Numbered from the stretch's first letter, positions 1 to 5,373 are shown. The stretch is DNA of 7,795 nt from Oscillospiraceae bacterium (GCA_017400025.1 JAFQAF010000160.1:1-7795), one strand, 5' to 3'. Notes: a model not told the origin generated them from the sequence alone. Numbers and translations are program-made.

Positions 1-240
1 ATTCAGGATGTAATGGTAAGACCCGAATACCAGGGCAGAGGCATCGGCAGAGGTATCATGCAGAAGCTGATGGAACAGATTGGCAGATACTGTCAGGTCA
101 ATCCCCGCATACGCACATATCTGGGTGCGGATAAAGGCAAGGAAGGCTTTTACAGAAAGCTTGGTTTTGACACCCGTGCCGATGCAGGACTGGGACCGGG
201 TATGGTTATGATTGGACGGCCCTGCTGTGATAAGCCGTAA
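1..240 (+). CDS. GNAT-family N-acetyltransferase, C-terminal part (5' end outside the window)
   Basis: The frame is open from base 1, so 79 codons of a gene that starts upstream are visible and the internal ATG at 13 is unlikely to be the start. The protein begins just before the acetyl-CoA pyrophosphate-binding loop of GNAT enzymes: VRPEYQGRGIGRGIM holds the QxxGxG core (motif A). It ends with FYRKLGF, the usual motif B segment that closes the fold. GNAT enzymes move an acetyl group from acetyl-CoA to an amine, and most are cytosolic. The acceptor cannot be told here, because the N-terminal half that shapes the substrate site is missing. The stop lies 24 bases before the PHP gene, so the two are probably co-transcribed. 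Family assignment is secure; substrate is unknown. Confidence 0.88.
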   Translation: MQDVMVRPEYQGRGIGRGIMQKLMEQIGRYCQVNPRIRTYLGADKGKEGFYRKLGFDTRADAGLGPGMVMIGRPCCDKP

Positions 241-264
241 TGATTTTAAAGTGAAGGAGCCATA

Positions 265-978
265 ATGTTATACGATTTACATATTCATTCCTGTCTGTCC
301 CCCTGTGGTGACGACGAAATGACCCCAAACAATATATGCGGAATGGCTCATCTGGCCGGGCTGGAGGTCATAGCTGTCACCGACCACAACGCCGCGGCAA
401 ACCTGCCCGCAGTGGAAAAAGTGGCAGAAGCATTCGGCATTATGCTGATACCGGGCATAGAAATGTGCACCGCCGAAGATATTCACCTGCTGTGCTATTT
501 TGAAACAGTGGAAAGAACGCTGGAGTTCGAAAAAATTGTGCTGGACAGCCTGCCGCCTATAAAGAACAAAAAGGAAATTTACGGCAACCAGCTGATAAGA
601 AACGGAGATGACGAAATCACCGGCGAATACGAGCCGCTGCTGATTATCGGCTCTTCCTACAGTCTGTGGGAAGCCGTGAACCTGTGCCACGATATGGGCG
701 GTGTGGCGGTATATGCCCACATAGACAAAAACAGCTTTTCTGCCCTGAGCGTGCTGGGTATGCTGCCGCCGGAAATAGCCATAGACGGGGTGGAAATCTA
801 TGACCTGGCAAACAGGCCAAAGCTGATTGCCCGGGGGCTGATAGACGAAGAAACACCATTTATGTCCAACTCTGATGCCCACTATCTGGAATACATAGGC
901 GAAAGGGAGGAACACCTTTCCAAGGACCACCCCCTGTGGGAAATGGTGAAAAAGAAAAAGTACCGGGAAATGGCATAA
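265..978 (+). CDS. PHP-domain metal-dependent hydrolase (probable phosphoesterase)
   Basis: This 237-residue protein has the metal ligands of the PHP (polymerase and histidinol phosphatase) fold in order: HxH at H6 and H8, TDHN with D40 and H41, E66 in PGIEM, H74, H152 in YAHID, and the closing D204 and H206 in SNSDAH. PHP enzymes are cytosolic and use two or three metal ions to hydrolyse phosphate esters; relatives include histidinol phosphatase, the 3',5'-nucleotide phosphatase YciV/RnaAM and polymerase proofreading domains. The segment between about residues 80 and 145 carries no motif I recognise and probably sets specificity. AAGGAG at 254-259 with a 5-base spacing fixes the start. It follows the acetyltransferase by 24 bases and is closed by the terminator at 1024-1049, so it is the last gene of that unit. 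All ligands are present, so an active enzyme is expected; substrate is unknown. Confidence 0.9.
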   Translation: MLYDLHIHSCLSPCGDDEMTPNNICGMAHLAGLEVIAVTDHNAAANLPAVEKVAEAFGIMLIPGIEMCTAEDIHLLCYFETVERTLEFEKIVLDSLPPIKNKKEIYGNQLIRNGDDEITGEYEPLLIIGSSYSLWEAVNLCHDMGGVAVYAHIDKNSFSALSVLGMLPPEIAIDGVEIYDLANRPKLIARGLIDEETPFMSNSDAHYLEYIGEREEHLSKDHPLWEMVKKKKYREMA

Positions 979-1023
979 CAGCTGTACTCCATTAAAATCA
1001 AACATAATTCTTATATTTTACAG

Positions 1024-1049
1024 CCGGCCTGCACTGCAGGCCGGTTTTT
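1024..1049 (+). terminator. Intrinsic terminator of the acetyltransferase-PHP unit
   Basis: Arms CCGGCCTGCA (1024-1033) and TGCAGGCCGG (1035-1044) are perfectly complementary around one base, so the real loop will open the inner pairs. Five T follow at once. It lies 45 bases after the PHP stop. Confidence 0.88.
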
Positions 1050-1252
1050 ATCGTGCATATGGAAGCTGTACCCCTGGCCGGCACAATACCGGACAATGCC
1101 GGCCGGCTGTTTTTTGGCATAAGACCTCCCCCCGGCCCCTGCCCTGCCGACACAATCCGGATGATACCTGCCCGTGATGCAGGCACAGCTTGCCCTGCCG
1201 GAGCGGTGTCTGTGCACCGGTATCCGCACCAGTACCGGCAGGATTATCACAA
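1050..1252. other. GC-rich non-coding stretch with several potential hairpins
   Basis: I see no gene here. Several inverted repeats are visible: GGCCGGCA (1076-1083) with TGCCGGCC (1097-1104), followed after a few bases by six T at 1110-1115, which could be a second or backup terminator; CCTGCCGG (1194-1201) with CCGGCAGG (1235-1242); and, as an alternative inside the latter, CCGGTA (1217-1222) with TACCGG (1233-1238). The frame of the downstream membrane protein is open through this stretch, but the predicted peptide is low-complexity, rich in Pro and Cys, and overlaps terminator and promoter signals. It may be a structured untranslated RNA or only spacer. Confidence 0.4.
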
Positions 1253-1295
1253 CAGTGTAAAAATTTCCACAGTCTGTCACAGAATTTTTACACTG
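1253..1295. promoter_or_regulatory. Perfect 13-bp inverted repeat, candidate operator of the AI-2E-family gene
   Basis: The left arm CAGTGTAAAAATT (1253-1265) is exactly complementary to the right arm AATTTTTACACTG (1283-1295), with a 17-base spacer. A smaller palindrome, ACAG-T-CTGT (1269-1277), sits almost at the same centre. The right arm ends 6 bases before the -10 at 1302-1307, so the repeat covers the -35 region. This position fits a repressor site better than a transcript hairpin. It does not match CIRCE, the NrdR box or a LexA box. Confidence 0.5.
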
Positions 1296-1301
1296 CAGTT
1301 A

Positions 1302-1307
1302 TATAAT
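1302..1307 (+). promoter_or_regulatory. -10 element (TATAAT) for the AI-2E-family gene
   Basis: A perfect TATAAT lies 45 bases before the start codon. No good -35 hexamer is present at 16-18 bases; that area is occupied by the inverted repeat. This suggests either a weak core promoter or dependence on a DNA-binding activator. Confidence 0.55.
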
Positions 1308-1352
1308 GGGGTATCATTTATAAAGCAGATACCAGTTTTCAGAGGAGATAAT

Positions 1353-2492
1353 ATGAAATTTGAACAGAGAGACAAAAACCTGCTGGGCATAGCCCTGCTG
1401 GCAATACTTTTCTATTTTGCCGTTCTGCGCATAGACCGCCTGACCGCCGCCCTGGGCGGAGCTTTGTCACTGATAAAGCCTTTTATAATAGGCGGTGTGA
1501 TTGCCTTTGTAATCAACCTGCCTATGGTAAAGATTGAAAAGGCGCTGGAAAAGGCAAAGCTGAAAAAAGCCAGACGTCCTGTGGCTTTTGTGCTGACACT
1601 GGCAGTGATACTGGCCGTTGTGTCTGCTTTTCTGCTGATAATCATTCCGCAGCTGGCACAGACAGTGATGGTGTTGATAGACCACCTGCAGATTTTCTTC
1701 AGCAGGGTGCCGGGTATGATAGCTGGGCTGGACACAGAGCTGGGCTTTGTGCAGGAATATATAGACAGCCTGAACATAAACTGGCAGGACCTGGGCGCAC
1801 AGATTATCACCTGGCTGCAGGATTTCGCCCTTTCCCTGCTGAATTCCGGCAGCGGCATGGTGTCCGGCCTTGTAAGCGGTTTTACCACCGGGGTGCTGGC
1901 TGTTATCTTTGCAGTTTACCTGCTGCTGGGCAAGGAGAAAAACGCACGGGCACTGAAAAGGCTGACTGTTGCCATTATGGGTGAAAAACACAGCGGAAGT
2001 CTGTTCCACGTGCTGTCCATAGCACACCGCTCTTTTTCAAACTTTCTCTCCGGCCAGTGCCTTGAGGCGGTGATACTGGGGGCAATGTTTGCGGTGGCGA
2101 TGGCTGTTTTCCGCCTGCCGTATGCACTGCTGACAGGTATGGTTATTGCGGTGACAGCCCTTATTCCGGTTTTCGGCGCATTTATAGGCTGTGCTGTCGG
2201 GGTGGTGCTTATAGCAATTGAAAGCCCGGTGCAGGCTGTGTGGTTTGTGGTGCTGTTCCTTGTGCTGCAGCAGATAGAGGGCAACATCATCTACCCACGT
2301 GTGGTGGGCAACAAGGTGGGCCTGCCGTCCATACTGGTGTTTATGTCCGTTATTCTGGGCAGCAGCCTGATGGGCGTGGCCGGCATGCTGATATTTATTC
2401 CGTCTGTCAGCGTGATTTACAGCCTGGTGAAGGAATTTGTGGAGAAAAAGGAAGCACTGCGGCAGCCGCCACAGCCTGCAGAAGAAAAATAA
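1353..2492 (+). CDS. AI-2E / PerM-family (UPF0118) transport protein
   Basis: This 379-residue polytopic membrane protein has hydrophobic segments near residues 9-27, 35-57, 76-98, 169-192, 235-254, 257-289, 294-307 and 325-356. Soluble loops lie at 100-165 and 193-230, the layout of the AI-2E transporter family, at a typical length. The C-terminal half carries the family hallmarks: an IPVFGAFIG stretch at 271-279 and QQIEGNIIYPRVVGN at 306-320. Members have been linked to autoinducer-2 export (TqsA), Na+/H+ antiport or permease functions; the real substrate here is unknown. The tail 364-379 is hydrophilic and rich in Pro, Glu and Lys. The start at 1353 is chosen because AGAGGAGA lies at 1341-1348 with a 4-base gap, and because membrane segment 1 begins right after it; the in-frame extension to 1053 runs through promoter and terminator signals. 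The gene is a single unit closed by the terminator at 2501-2525. Confidence 0.9.
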   Translation: MKFEQRDKNLLGIALLAILFYFAVLRIDRLTAALGGALSLIKPFIIGGVIAFVINLPMVKIEKALEKAKLKKARRPVAFVLTLAVILAVVSAFLLIIIPQLAQTVMVLIDHLQIFFSRVPGMIAGLDTELGFVQEYIDSLNINWQDLGAQIITWLQDFALSLLNSGSGMVSGLVSGFTTGVLAVIFAVYLLLGKEKNARALKRLTVAIMGEKHSGSLFHVLSIAHRSFSNFLSGQCLEAVILGAMFAVAMAVFRLPYALLTGMVIAVTALIPVFGAFIGCAVGVVLIAIESPVQAVWFVVLFLVLQQIEGNIIYPRVVGNKVGLPSILVFMSVILGSSLMGVAGMLIFIPSVSVIYSLVKEFVEKKEALRQPPQPAEEK

Positions 2493-2500
2493 ACAGCTAT

Positions 2501-2525
2501 GGGGAACAGCAATGTTCCCCTTTTT
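2501..2525 (+). terminator. Intrinsic terminator of the AI-2E-family gene
   Basis: GGGGAACA (2501-2508) pairs perfectly with TGTTCCCC (2513-2520) across the tetraloop GCAA, followed by five T. It begins 8 bases after the stop codon. Confidence 0.9.
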
Positions 2526-2568
2526 ATGTAAAAAATACTTTATAATCCCACAAAATCCATCATATTTC

Positions 2569-2597
2569 TTGCACAGACGGCATTTTTGTTATATTAT
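2569..2597 (+). promoter_or_regulatory. Probable sigma-A promoter of the two-TM protein gene
   Basis: TTGCAC (2569-2574) and TATTAT (2592-2597) are separated by 17 bases. They lie about 40 bases before the start codon and after the upstream terminator, so the next gene should have its own transcript. Confidence 0.55.
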
Positions 2598-2638
2598 TAA
2601 GTAAATATACATTTCTTTGAAAACAGGAGAAAACCCAT

Positions 2639-3511
2639 ATGACAATGCTGGAAATATATAAATCCCGCAGGGACAGCCTTGCACTGAGAATAAAGGAATC
2701 AAAAAGTCTCTACGAAACAGGCTCTGTGCTCAGCGAAGCCTTTGAAACAATGCAGTATCAGTATCTGAGCCAGGGCGACAACGACAAGCTGGCAGACCAG
2801 GTGACAGGTCTTGTGAATATGGCAAAGGCATCCTTCCCGCTGATTGAAAGCGTGAACAAGTACAAGCTGTGGGAAAAGGCCGAAGAAGGCAAGGAACCAA
2901 AGAAAAAAAGCCCGCTGCCGGGGCTGGTGATGTTCCTTATCGGTGTGCTGATGGTGTTTATGTCCATAGGCTACTATATGTTCACAATGAACATAAAGTT
3001 TGAAGAAATGCAGACCTACCTTGCTGTGATGGGCGGCGGCTGTCTGGTGATGTTTGTTGCCGGCTTTATGCTGTTTCACCGCAGAAAAGCAAAGCTGAAA
3101 GCCACTGTGGAAATTGCCGTGGACGCAGACGACCTGCTGAAACGCCTGGAGGACGTGGTGGCAAATATAGACAGCCTGCTGGCAGCTGCAAAGGCAGAAA
3201 AGGAACAGAATGCCCACCGGCTGACAAACGCCATGGAAACAGCCATGAATGCAGACGAAGTACAGCTTTTCAGCTATCTTATGGAGGCCAAATATTCCGG
3301 CCAGCCGGATTTTGCCATGGAACAGCTGGACGAAGTGGAACACTATCTGGCAAAGCAGGACGTACTGCTGGTAAACTATACAAAAGGCAATGAAAAATAC
3401 TTTGAATTCCTTGAAGGTGAAGAAGCAAAAACCATCCGCCCTGCCTTTATAAGAAAAGGCGAAGTGCTGATAAAAGGTCTGGCACAGTTCAGAGGGGACA
3501 CAGCAGAATAA
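2639..3511 (+). CDS. Unrecognised protein with two central membrane segments and a coiled-coil-like region
   Basis: I do not recognise the family of this 290-residue protein. Residues 1-92 are charged and mostly helical in character and end in a lysine-rich patch (KEPKKK). Two hydrophobic segments follow, about 93-117 and 127-147, joined by a short loop and closed by the positive patch HRRKAKLK at 147-154. Residues 160-200 have spaced Leu/Val and many charges, as in a coiled coil. The C-terminal third is acidic and ends in a conserved-looking patch, TIRPAFIRKGEVLIKG (265-280). By the positive-inside rule both ends probably lie in the cytoplasm, giving a membrane hairpin with two soluble domains; that is inference. 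AGGAG at 2625-2629 with a 9-base gap supports ATG 2639; an ATG two codons later is a poorer fit. The gene has its own promoter and terminator, so neighbours give no hint of its role. Confidence 0.82.
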   Translation: MTMLEIYKSRRDSLALRIKESKSLYETGSVLSEAFETMQYQYLSQGDNDKLADQVTGLVNMAKASFPLIESVNKYKLWEKAEEGKEPKKKSPLPGLVMFLIGVLMVFMSIGYYMFTMNIKFEEMQTYLAVMGGGCLVMFVAGFMLFHRRKAKLKATVEIAVDADDLLKRLEDVVANIDSLLAAAKAEKEQNAHRLTNAMETAMNADEVQLFSYLMEAKYSGQPDFAMEQLDEVEHYLAKQDVLLVNYTKGNEKYFEFLEGEEAKTIRPAFIRKGEVLIKGLAQFRGDTAE

Positions 3512-3527
3512 TCCTGATACATTACAG

Positions 3528-3555
3528 CAGCCGGGCCGGCCAGGCCCGGCTGTTT
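3528..3555 (+). terminator. Intrinsic terminator of the two-TM protein gene
   Basis: CAGCCGGGCC (3528-3537) pairs perfectly with GGCCCGGCTG (3543-3552) over a 5-base loop. The T run is short (TTT, then ATATA), but the stem is very stable and starts 16 bases after the stop. Confidence 0.78.
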
Positions 3556-3622
3556 ATATATCTGCTTGCATAACAGCTGCCTGCCATAAAGGAAAATGGG
3601 CGAAACATCTGCCTATTGCGTA

Positions 3623-3652
3623 TTTATTCCGTTTTTGATAAAATAATATAAT
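3623..3652 (+). promoter_or_regulatory. Possible promoter of the UPF0291 gene
   Basis: A perfect TATAAT lies at 3647-3652, 27 bases before the start codon. The best -35 candidate is the poor TTTATT at 3623-3628 with an 18-base spacer. No LexA-type box is visible, although the B. subtilis relative YnzC is encoded with SOS genes. Confidence 0.45.
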
Positions 3653-3679
3653 CAGTAAAAAGACATAGGGAGATATGTT

Positions 3680-3895
3680 ATGATAGATGAAAGAATTGCA
3701 AGAATAAACGAGCTTTACAGAAAAAGCAAAACTGCACAAGGTCTGACAGAGGCCGAAAAAGCAGAGCAGAAAAGACTGCGCGAAGAATATGTGAAAGGCT
3801 TCAGACGGAGCCTTATCAGCCAGCTGAACAATGTGACTATCCAGGAACCGGACGGCACAGAAATTCATCTGAAAGACAAAGGCATAAAAGAATAA
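3680..3895 (+). CDS. UPF0291 / DUF896 family protein (YnzC-like)
   Basis: This small 71-residue cytosolic protein matches the UPF0291 (DUF896) family along its length: RINEL near the start, the helix-turn-helix-like hairpin GLTEAEKAEQKRLREEYVKGFR at about residues 21-42, then QLNNV and EPDGT. The family is widespread in Firmicutes, and the known fold is a two-helix hairpin. No biochemical role is firmly established; in Bacillus subtilis ynzC lies in the SOS-induced yneA operon, but no such neighbours occur here. AGGGAG at 3667-3672 with a 7-base gap gives the start. The C-terminal tail, from about residue 60 on, is basic and poorly conserved, as usual. It is a single-gene unit with its own promoter and terminator. 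Family call is firm; function is unknown. Confidence 0.9.
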   Translation: MIDERIARINELYRKSKTAQGLTEAEKAEQKRLREEYVKGFRRSLISQLNNVTIQEPDGTEIHLKDKGIKE

Positions 3896-3899
3896 AGGG

Positions 3900-3930
3900 A
3901 AAGCGGATGAAAACATCCGCTTTTTATTTT
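3900..3930 (+). terminator. Intrinsic terminator of the UPF0291 gene
   Basis: GCGGATG (3903-3909) pairs with CATCCGC (3914-3920) over an AAAA loop and is followed by TTTTTATTTT. Flanking A and T bases lengthen the stem. It starts 5 bases after the stop codon. Confidence 0.92.
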
Positions 3931-3942
3931 GTGTAGAAATAA

Positions 3943-4235
3943 CCACCAGCTATGCTGGTGGAAAAAGCTTTAGCTTCAGGCATTGAGCGAAGCGAAATGT
4001 CATTCCGAGCATAAGCGAGGAATCTGTGCTCTTAAAGAAACATAAAAATAATTGCTCTACAGAAAGCTGTAGAGCAAAGATTCTTCGGCTCGTTACACTC
4101 GCTCAGGATGACGTATTACCACTTTAGTGGTTGCAGTGCGTGTAATGCAGCTGACAGACTTTCAGTGCCTCTTAAGAGGTGAGCAGGCAATGTGCCCTTT
4201 CAGGGCTTGTGCATACCACCAGCTTAGCTGATGGT
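3943..4235. repeat. Cluster of short hairpins, possible small non-autonomous mobile element
   Basis: Within about 290 bases there are at least six tight hairpins: CCACCAGC-TAT-GCTGGTGG (3943-3961), AAGCT-TT-AGCTT (3965-3976), ACCACT-TT-AGTGGT (4118-4131), CCTCTTAAGAGG (4168-4179), GCCCT-TTC-AGGGC (4194-4206), and a relative of the first made of ACCACCAGC (4215-4223) and GCTGATGGT (4227-4235) around TTA. The first and last share the CCACCAGC arm and bracket the cluster. A copy of the dispersed palindromic element lies inside. No coding potential is seen. Bracketing hairpins are what IS200/IS605-derived palindromic elements use as ends, but no transposase or known end sequence is present, so the link is only a guess. 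Confidence 0.5.
3998..4113. repeat. Dispersed palindromic element, copy 1
   Basis: The left arm begins TGTCATTCCGAGC and runs to GAGGAATCT (3998-4025). The right arm (4078-4113) is its imperfect inverse, from AGATTCTTCG to CAGGATGACG. A perfect hairpin, TGCTCTACAG-AAAG-CTGTAGAGCA, lies inside at 4053-4076. Copies 2 and 3 in this window share the right arm. The core GTCATTC...GAATCT resembles intergenic palindromic repeats common in many clostridial genomes. Confidence 0.7.
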
Positions 4236-4302
4236 TTTGATTTGCCTTTTTCTGCCCTGTTTCCGGTATACCCCGGCAGCACCCGCCACCGGGAAGCACC
4301 GC

Positions 4303-4342
4303 AAAAAAAACAGAAATGCCCCGAGGGAACAGGGCATTTCTG
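4303..4342 (-). terminator. Strong intrinsic terminator for leftward transcription
   Basis: On the minus strand CAGAAATGCCC and GGGCATTTCTG form a perfect 11-bp stem over a 10-base loop (4311-4342), followed directly by eight T (4310-4303). No comparable T run exists on the plus side. The nearest annotated leftward gene, the Nudix hydrolase, ends 376 bases upstream, so this may close a separate small transcript. Confidence 0.85.
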
Positions 4343-4386
4343 CAGGAAAAGTATATTTTATTAAGAGGAGAGAAAAATACTTTGTT
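4303..4386 (-). ncRNA. Candidate small RNA of about 84 nt
   Basis: A plausible leftward promoter, TGTACA (4415-4420) and TATAAT (4393-4398 on the minus strand) with a 16-base spacer, would start transcription near 4386. The strong terminator at 4303-4342 would end it. The unpaired 5' part contains TCTCTCCTCTT (minus strand of 4363-4373), which is complementary to Shine-Dalgarno sequences. C-rich single-stranded stretches of this type are how several Firmicute small RNAs block ribosome sites. No convincing reading frame with a ribosome site is present. The same terminator could instead serve a long 3' tail of the Nudix mRNA. Confidence 0.35.
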
Positions 4387-4392
4387 TTTATG

Positions 4393-4420
4393 ATTATATT
4401 ATACACTGTATTTATGTACA
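4393..4420 (-). promoter_or_regulatory. Possible leftward promoter upstream of the candidate small RNA
   Basis: On the minus strand TGTACA is followed after 16 bases by TATAAT, and a second, overlapping TATAAT lies at 4398-4403. The -35 matches the consensus at 4 of 6 positions. An inverted repeat, TTAACA-TGG-TGTTAA (4426-4440), sits just upstream. Confidence 0.35.
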
Positions 4421-4440
4421 GGTTGTTAACATGGTGTTAA

Positions 4441-4602
4441 ATTATTACAAAAAAGTTACAGATTTTATGAATATTCCGGGGAAATTCTGTGAAAAGCCCT
4501 CCGTAGCCGGCAAAACCGGGAGTAAACAGCAACAGAAAAGGGATCTGGGCAACGCCGTCAGGGGCGGCATTTACAGAAAAATTCTGTCTGACAAAACAAA
4601 AA
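4441..4602. other. Non-coding spacer between small-RNA candidate and repeat copy 2
   Basis: No gene is supported. The plus-strand frame from 4431 to 4643 lacks a ribosome site, has a low-complexity product and runs into repeat copy 2. Only small hairpins are seen, for example ACAGAA-AAA-TTCTGT (4573-4587). Confidence 0.5.
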
Positions 4603-4673
4603 GTCATTCCGGGAAAGCAAAGAATCTTAACTGTGCTGTTTAAGATTTTTCATCACTTTTTCCTCGGAATGAC
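4603..4673. repeat. Dispersed palindromic element, copy 2
   Basis: This 71-base element has perfect 9-bp ends, GTCATTCCG (4603-4611) and CGGAATGAC (4665-4673). An inner inverted pair, TCTTAA (4625-4630) and TTAAGA (4640-4645), makes the whole a long imperfect hairpin. The right half is close to that of copy 3. It lies just downstream of the Nudix gene and would be read into its transcript. Confidence 0.72.
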
Positions 4674-4717
4674 ATATTTTTTGACTGAATGGCCCGGCTT
4701 CTGTGCCGGCTTTCTGA

Positions 4718-5254
4718 TTACAGGCCCAGCAGTTGCTTTGCCTTCAGCAGTGCCACCAGGGTTTTGCCGTCCTTGATTGTGCCGTCCATGGCCATATTGT
4801 AGGCTTCGGCAAAAGGCATTTTTACAGTGGAAACAAACTCATCCTCGTCAAAATGGGTTTCGCCCTTTGTCAGGCCGGTGGCTATGTAGATATAGATTTT
4901 TTCGCTGCAGAAACCCACTGTGGGCCACATATCCCCCAGGTCAAAATAATGTTTTGCGGTAAAGCCGGTTTCTTCGCTGAGTTCCCTTTTGGCGGCTTCA
5001 AAAGGGTCTTCCCCTTTTTCCAGCTTGCCTGCAGGGATTTCCAGCACTTCTTCTTCAAAAGGTGAACGGAACTGGCGGATAAGGTAAACATTGCCCTCAT
5101 CGTCCACAGGCAGCACAGATGCGCCGCCGTTGTGCAGCACCACTTCCCTCTGCTGTTCCTTGCCGTTTTCCAGAATAACCTGCTTGGTCTTTACTGTGAA
5201 AACCTTGCCGGTAAATATTGTATTTTCGCTTATTGTCTTTTCAATGTGTGCCAT
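4718..5254 (-). CDS. Nudix hydrolase, ADP-ribose pyrophosphatase type
   Basis: The 178-residue cytosolic protein carries a complete Nudix box: G76, E82, then R90-E91-L92, E94, E95, G97 and F98, matching GX5EX7REUXEEXGU. The glutamates bind Mg2+ for hydrolysis of nucleoside diphosphates linked to another group. The preceding LIRQFRSPFEEEVLEIPAGKLE (about 58-79) is typical of the ADP-ribose pyrophosphatase branch (NudF-like), which cleaves ADP-ribose to AMP and ribose 5-phosphate. One detail is off: the proline that normally lies 15 residues after the box in ADP-ribose enzymes is V113 here (WPTVGF). The specificity call is therefore weaker than the family call. The start has AGAGG shortly upstream on the minus strand. 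It faces away from the gene at 5443, with its own promoter at 5287-5315. Copy 2 of the repeat lies 45 bases after the stop. Confidence 0.93.
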   Translation of the reverse strand: MAHIEKTISENTIFTGKVFTVKTKQVILENGKEQQREVVLHNGGASVLPVDDEGNVYLIRQFRSPFEEEVLEIPAGKLEKGEDPFEAAKRELSEETGFTAKHYFDLGDMWPTVGFCSEKIYIYIATGLTKGETHFDEDEFVSTVKMPFAEAYNMAMDGTIKDGKTLVALLKAKQLLGL

Positions 5255-5286
5255 ATTGCGCCTCTTGTAGTATATATTGTACTTTT

Positions 5287-5315
5287 AATATACAGTATCT
5301 CCGCCTTTTTTGCAA
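5287..5315 (-). promoter_or_regulatory. Promoter of the Nudix hydrolase gene
   Basis: On the minus strand TTGCAA (5310-5315) and TATATT (5287-5292) are exactly 17 bases apart. The -10 ends 32 bases before the start codon. A sigma-A type promoter is likely. Confidence 0.65.
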
Positions 5316-5345
5316 TAAACAGAATTTTACTGCCGGCCGTTGTCT

Positions 5346-5373
5346 TTGCGGCAAAAAGGCAATGTGCTATAAT
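5346..5373 (+). promoter_or_regulatory. Extended -10 promoter of the tyrosine-rich membrane protein gene
   Basis: TATAAT at 5368-5373 is preceded by TG and one base (TGC), an extended -10. TTGCGG at 5346-5351 is a fair -35 with a 16-base spacer. The site is divergent from the Nudix promoter. TGCCG (5331-5335) and CGGCA (5349-5353) form a small dyad over the -35. Confidence 0.55.

Noticed and set aside
277..1005. Long minus-strand frame opposite the PHP gene
   Set aside because: It is a shadow of the PHP gene: the plus strand has all PHP metal ligands, while this product has no motif and no ribosome site.
1253..1295. CIRCE (HrcA) or NrdR operator
   Set aside because: Arm sequence and the 17-base spacer do not fit TTAGCACTC with a 9-base spacer or the NrdR box.
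1053..1352. In-frame N-terminal extension of the AI-2E-family protein
   Set aside because: The 100-residue extension is rich in Pro, Cys and Arg, and would span a hairpin with a T run, the inverted repeat and a perfect -10. A good ribosome site directly precedes ATG 1353.
3943..4235. CRISPR array
   Set aside because: The repeated hairpins differ in sequence and length and are not separated by regular spacers. No cas gene is present.
4224..4406. 60-codon minus-strand frame with a hydrophobic start
   Set aside because: Its start codon overlaps the putative -10, no ribosome site is present, and it runs through the strong terminator stem and the hairpin cluster.
4373..4440. Type I toxin-antitoxin pair (16-codon hydrophobic peptide from ATG 4390, with the leftward RNA)
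   Set aside because: The AGGAG at 4366-4370 is 19 bases from the ATG, too far, and the peptide is too short for known toxins. The leftward RNA would barely overlap it.
4431..4643. 70-codon plus-strand reading frame
   Set aside because: No ribosome site, low-complexity Lys/Gln-rich product, and its 3' part is inside repeat copy 2.
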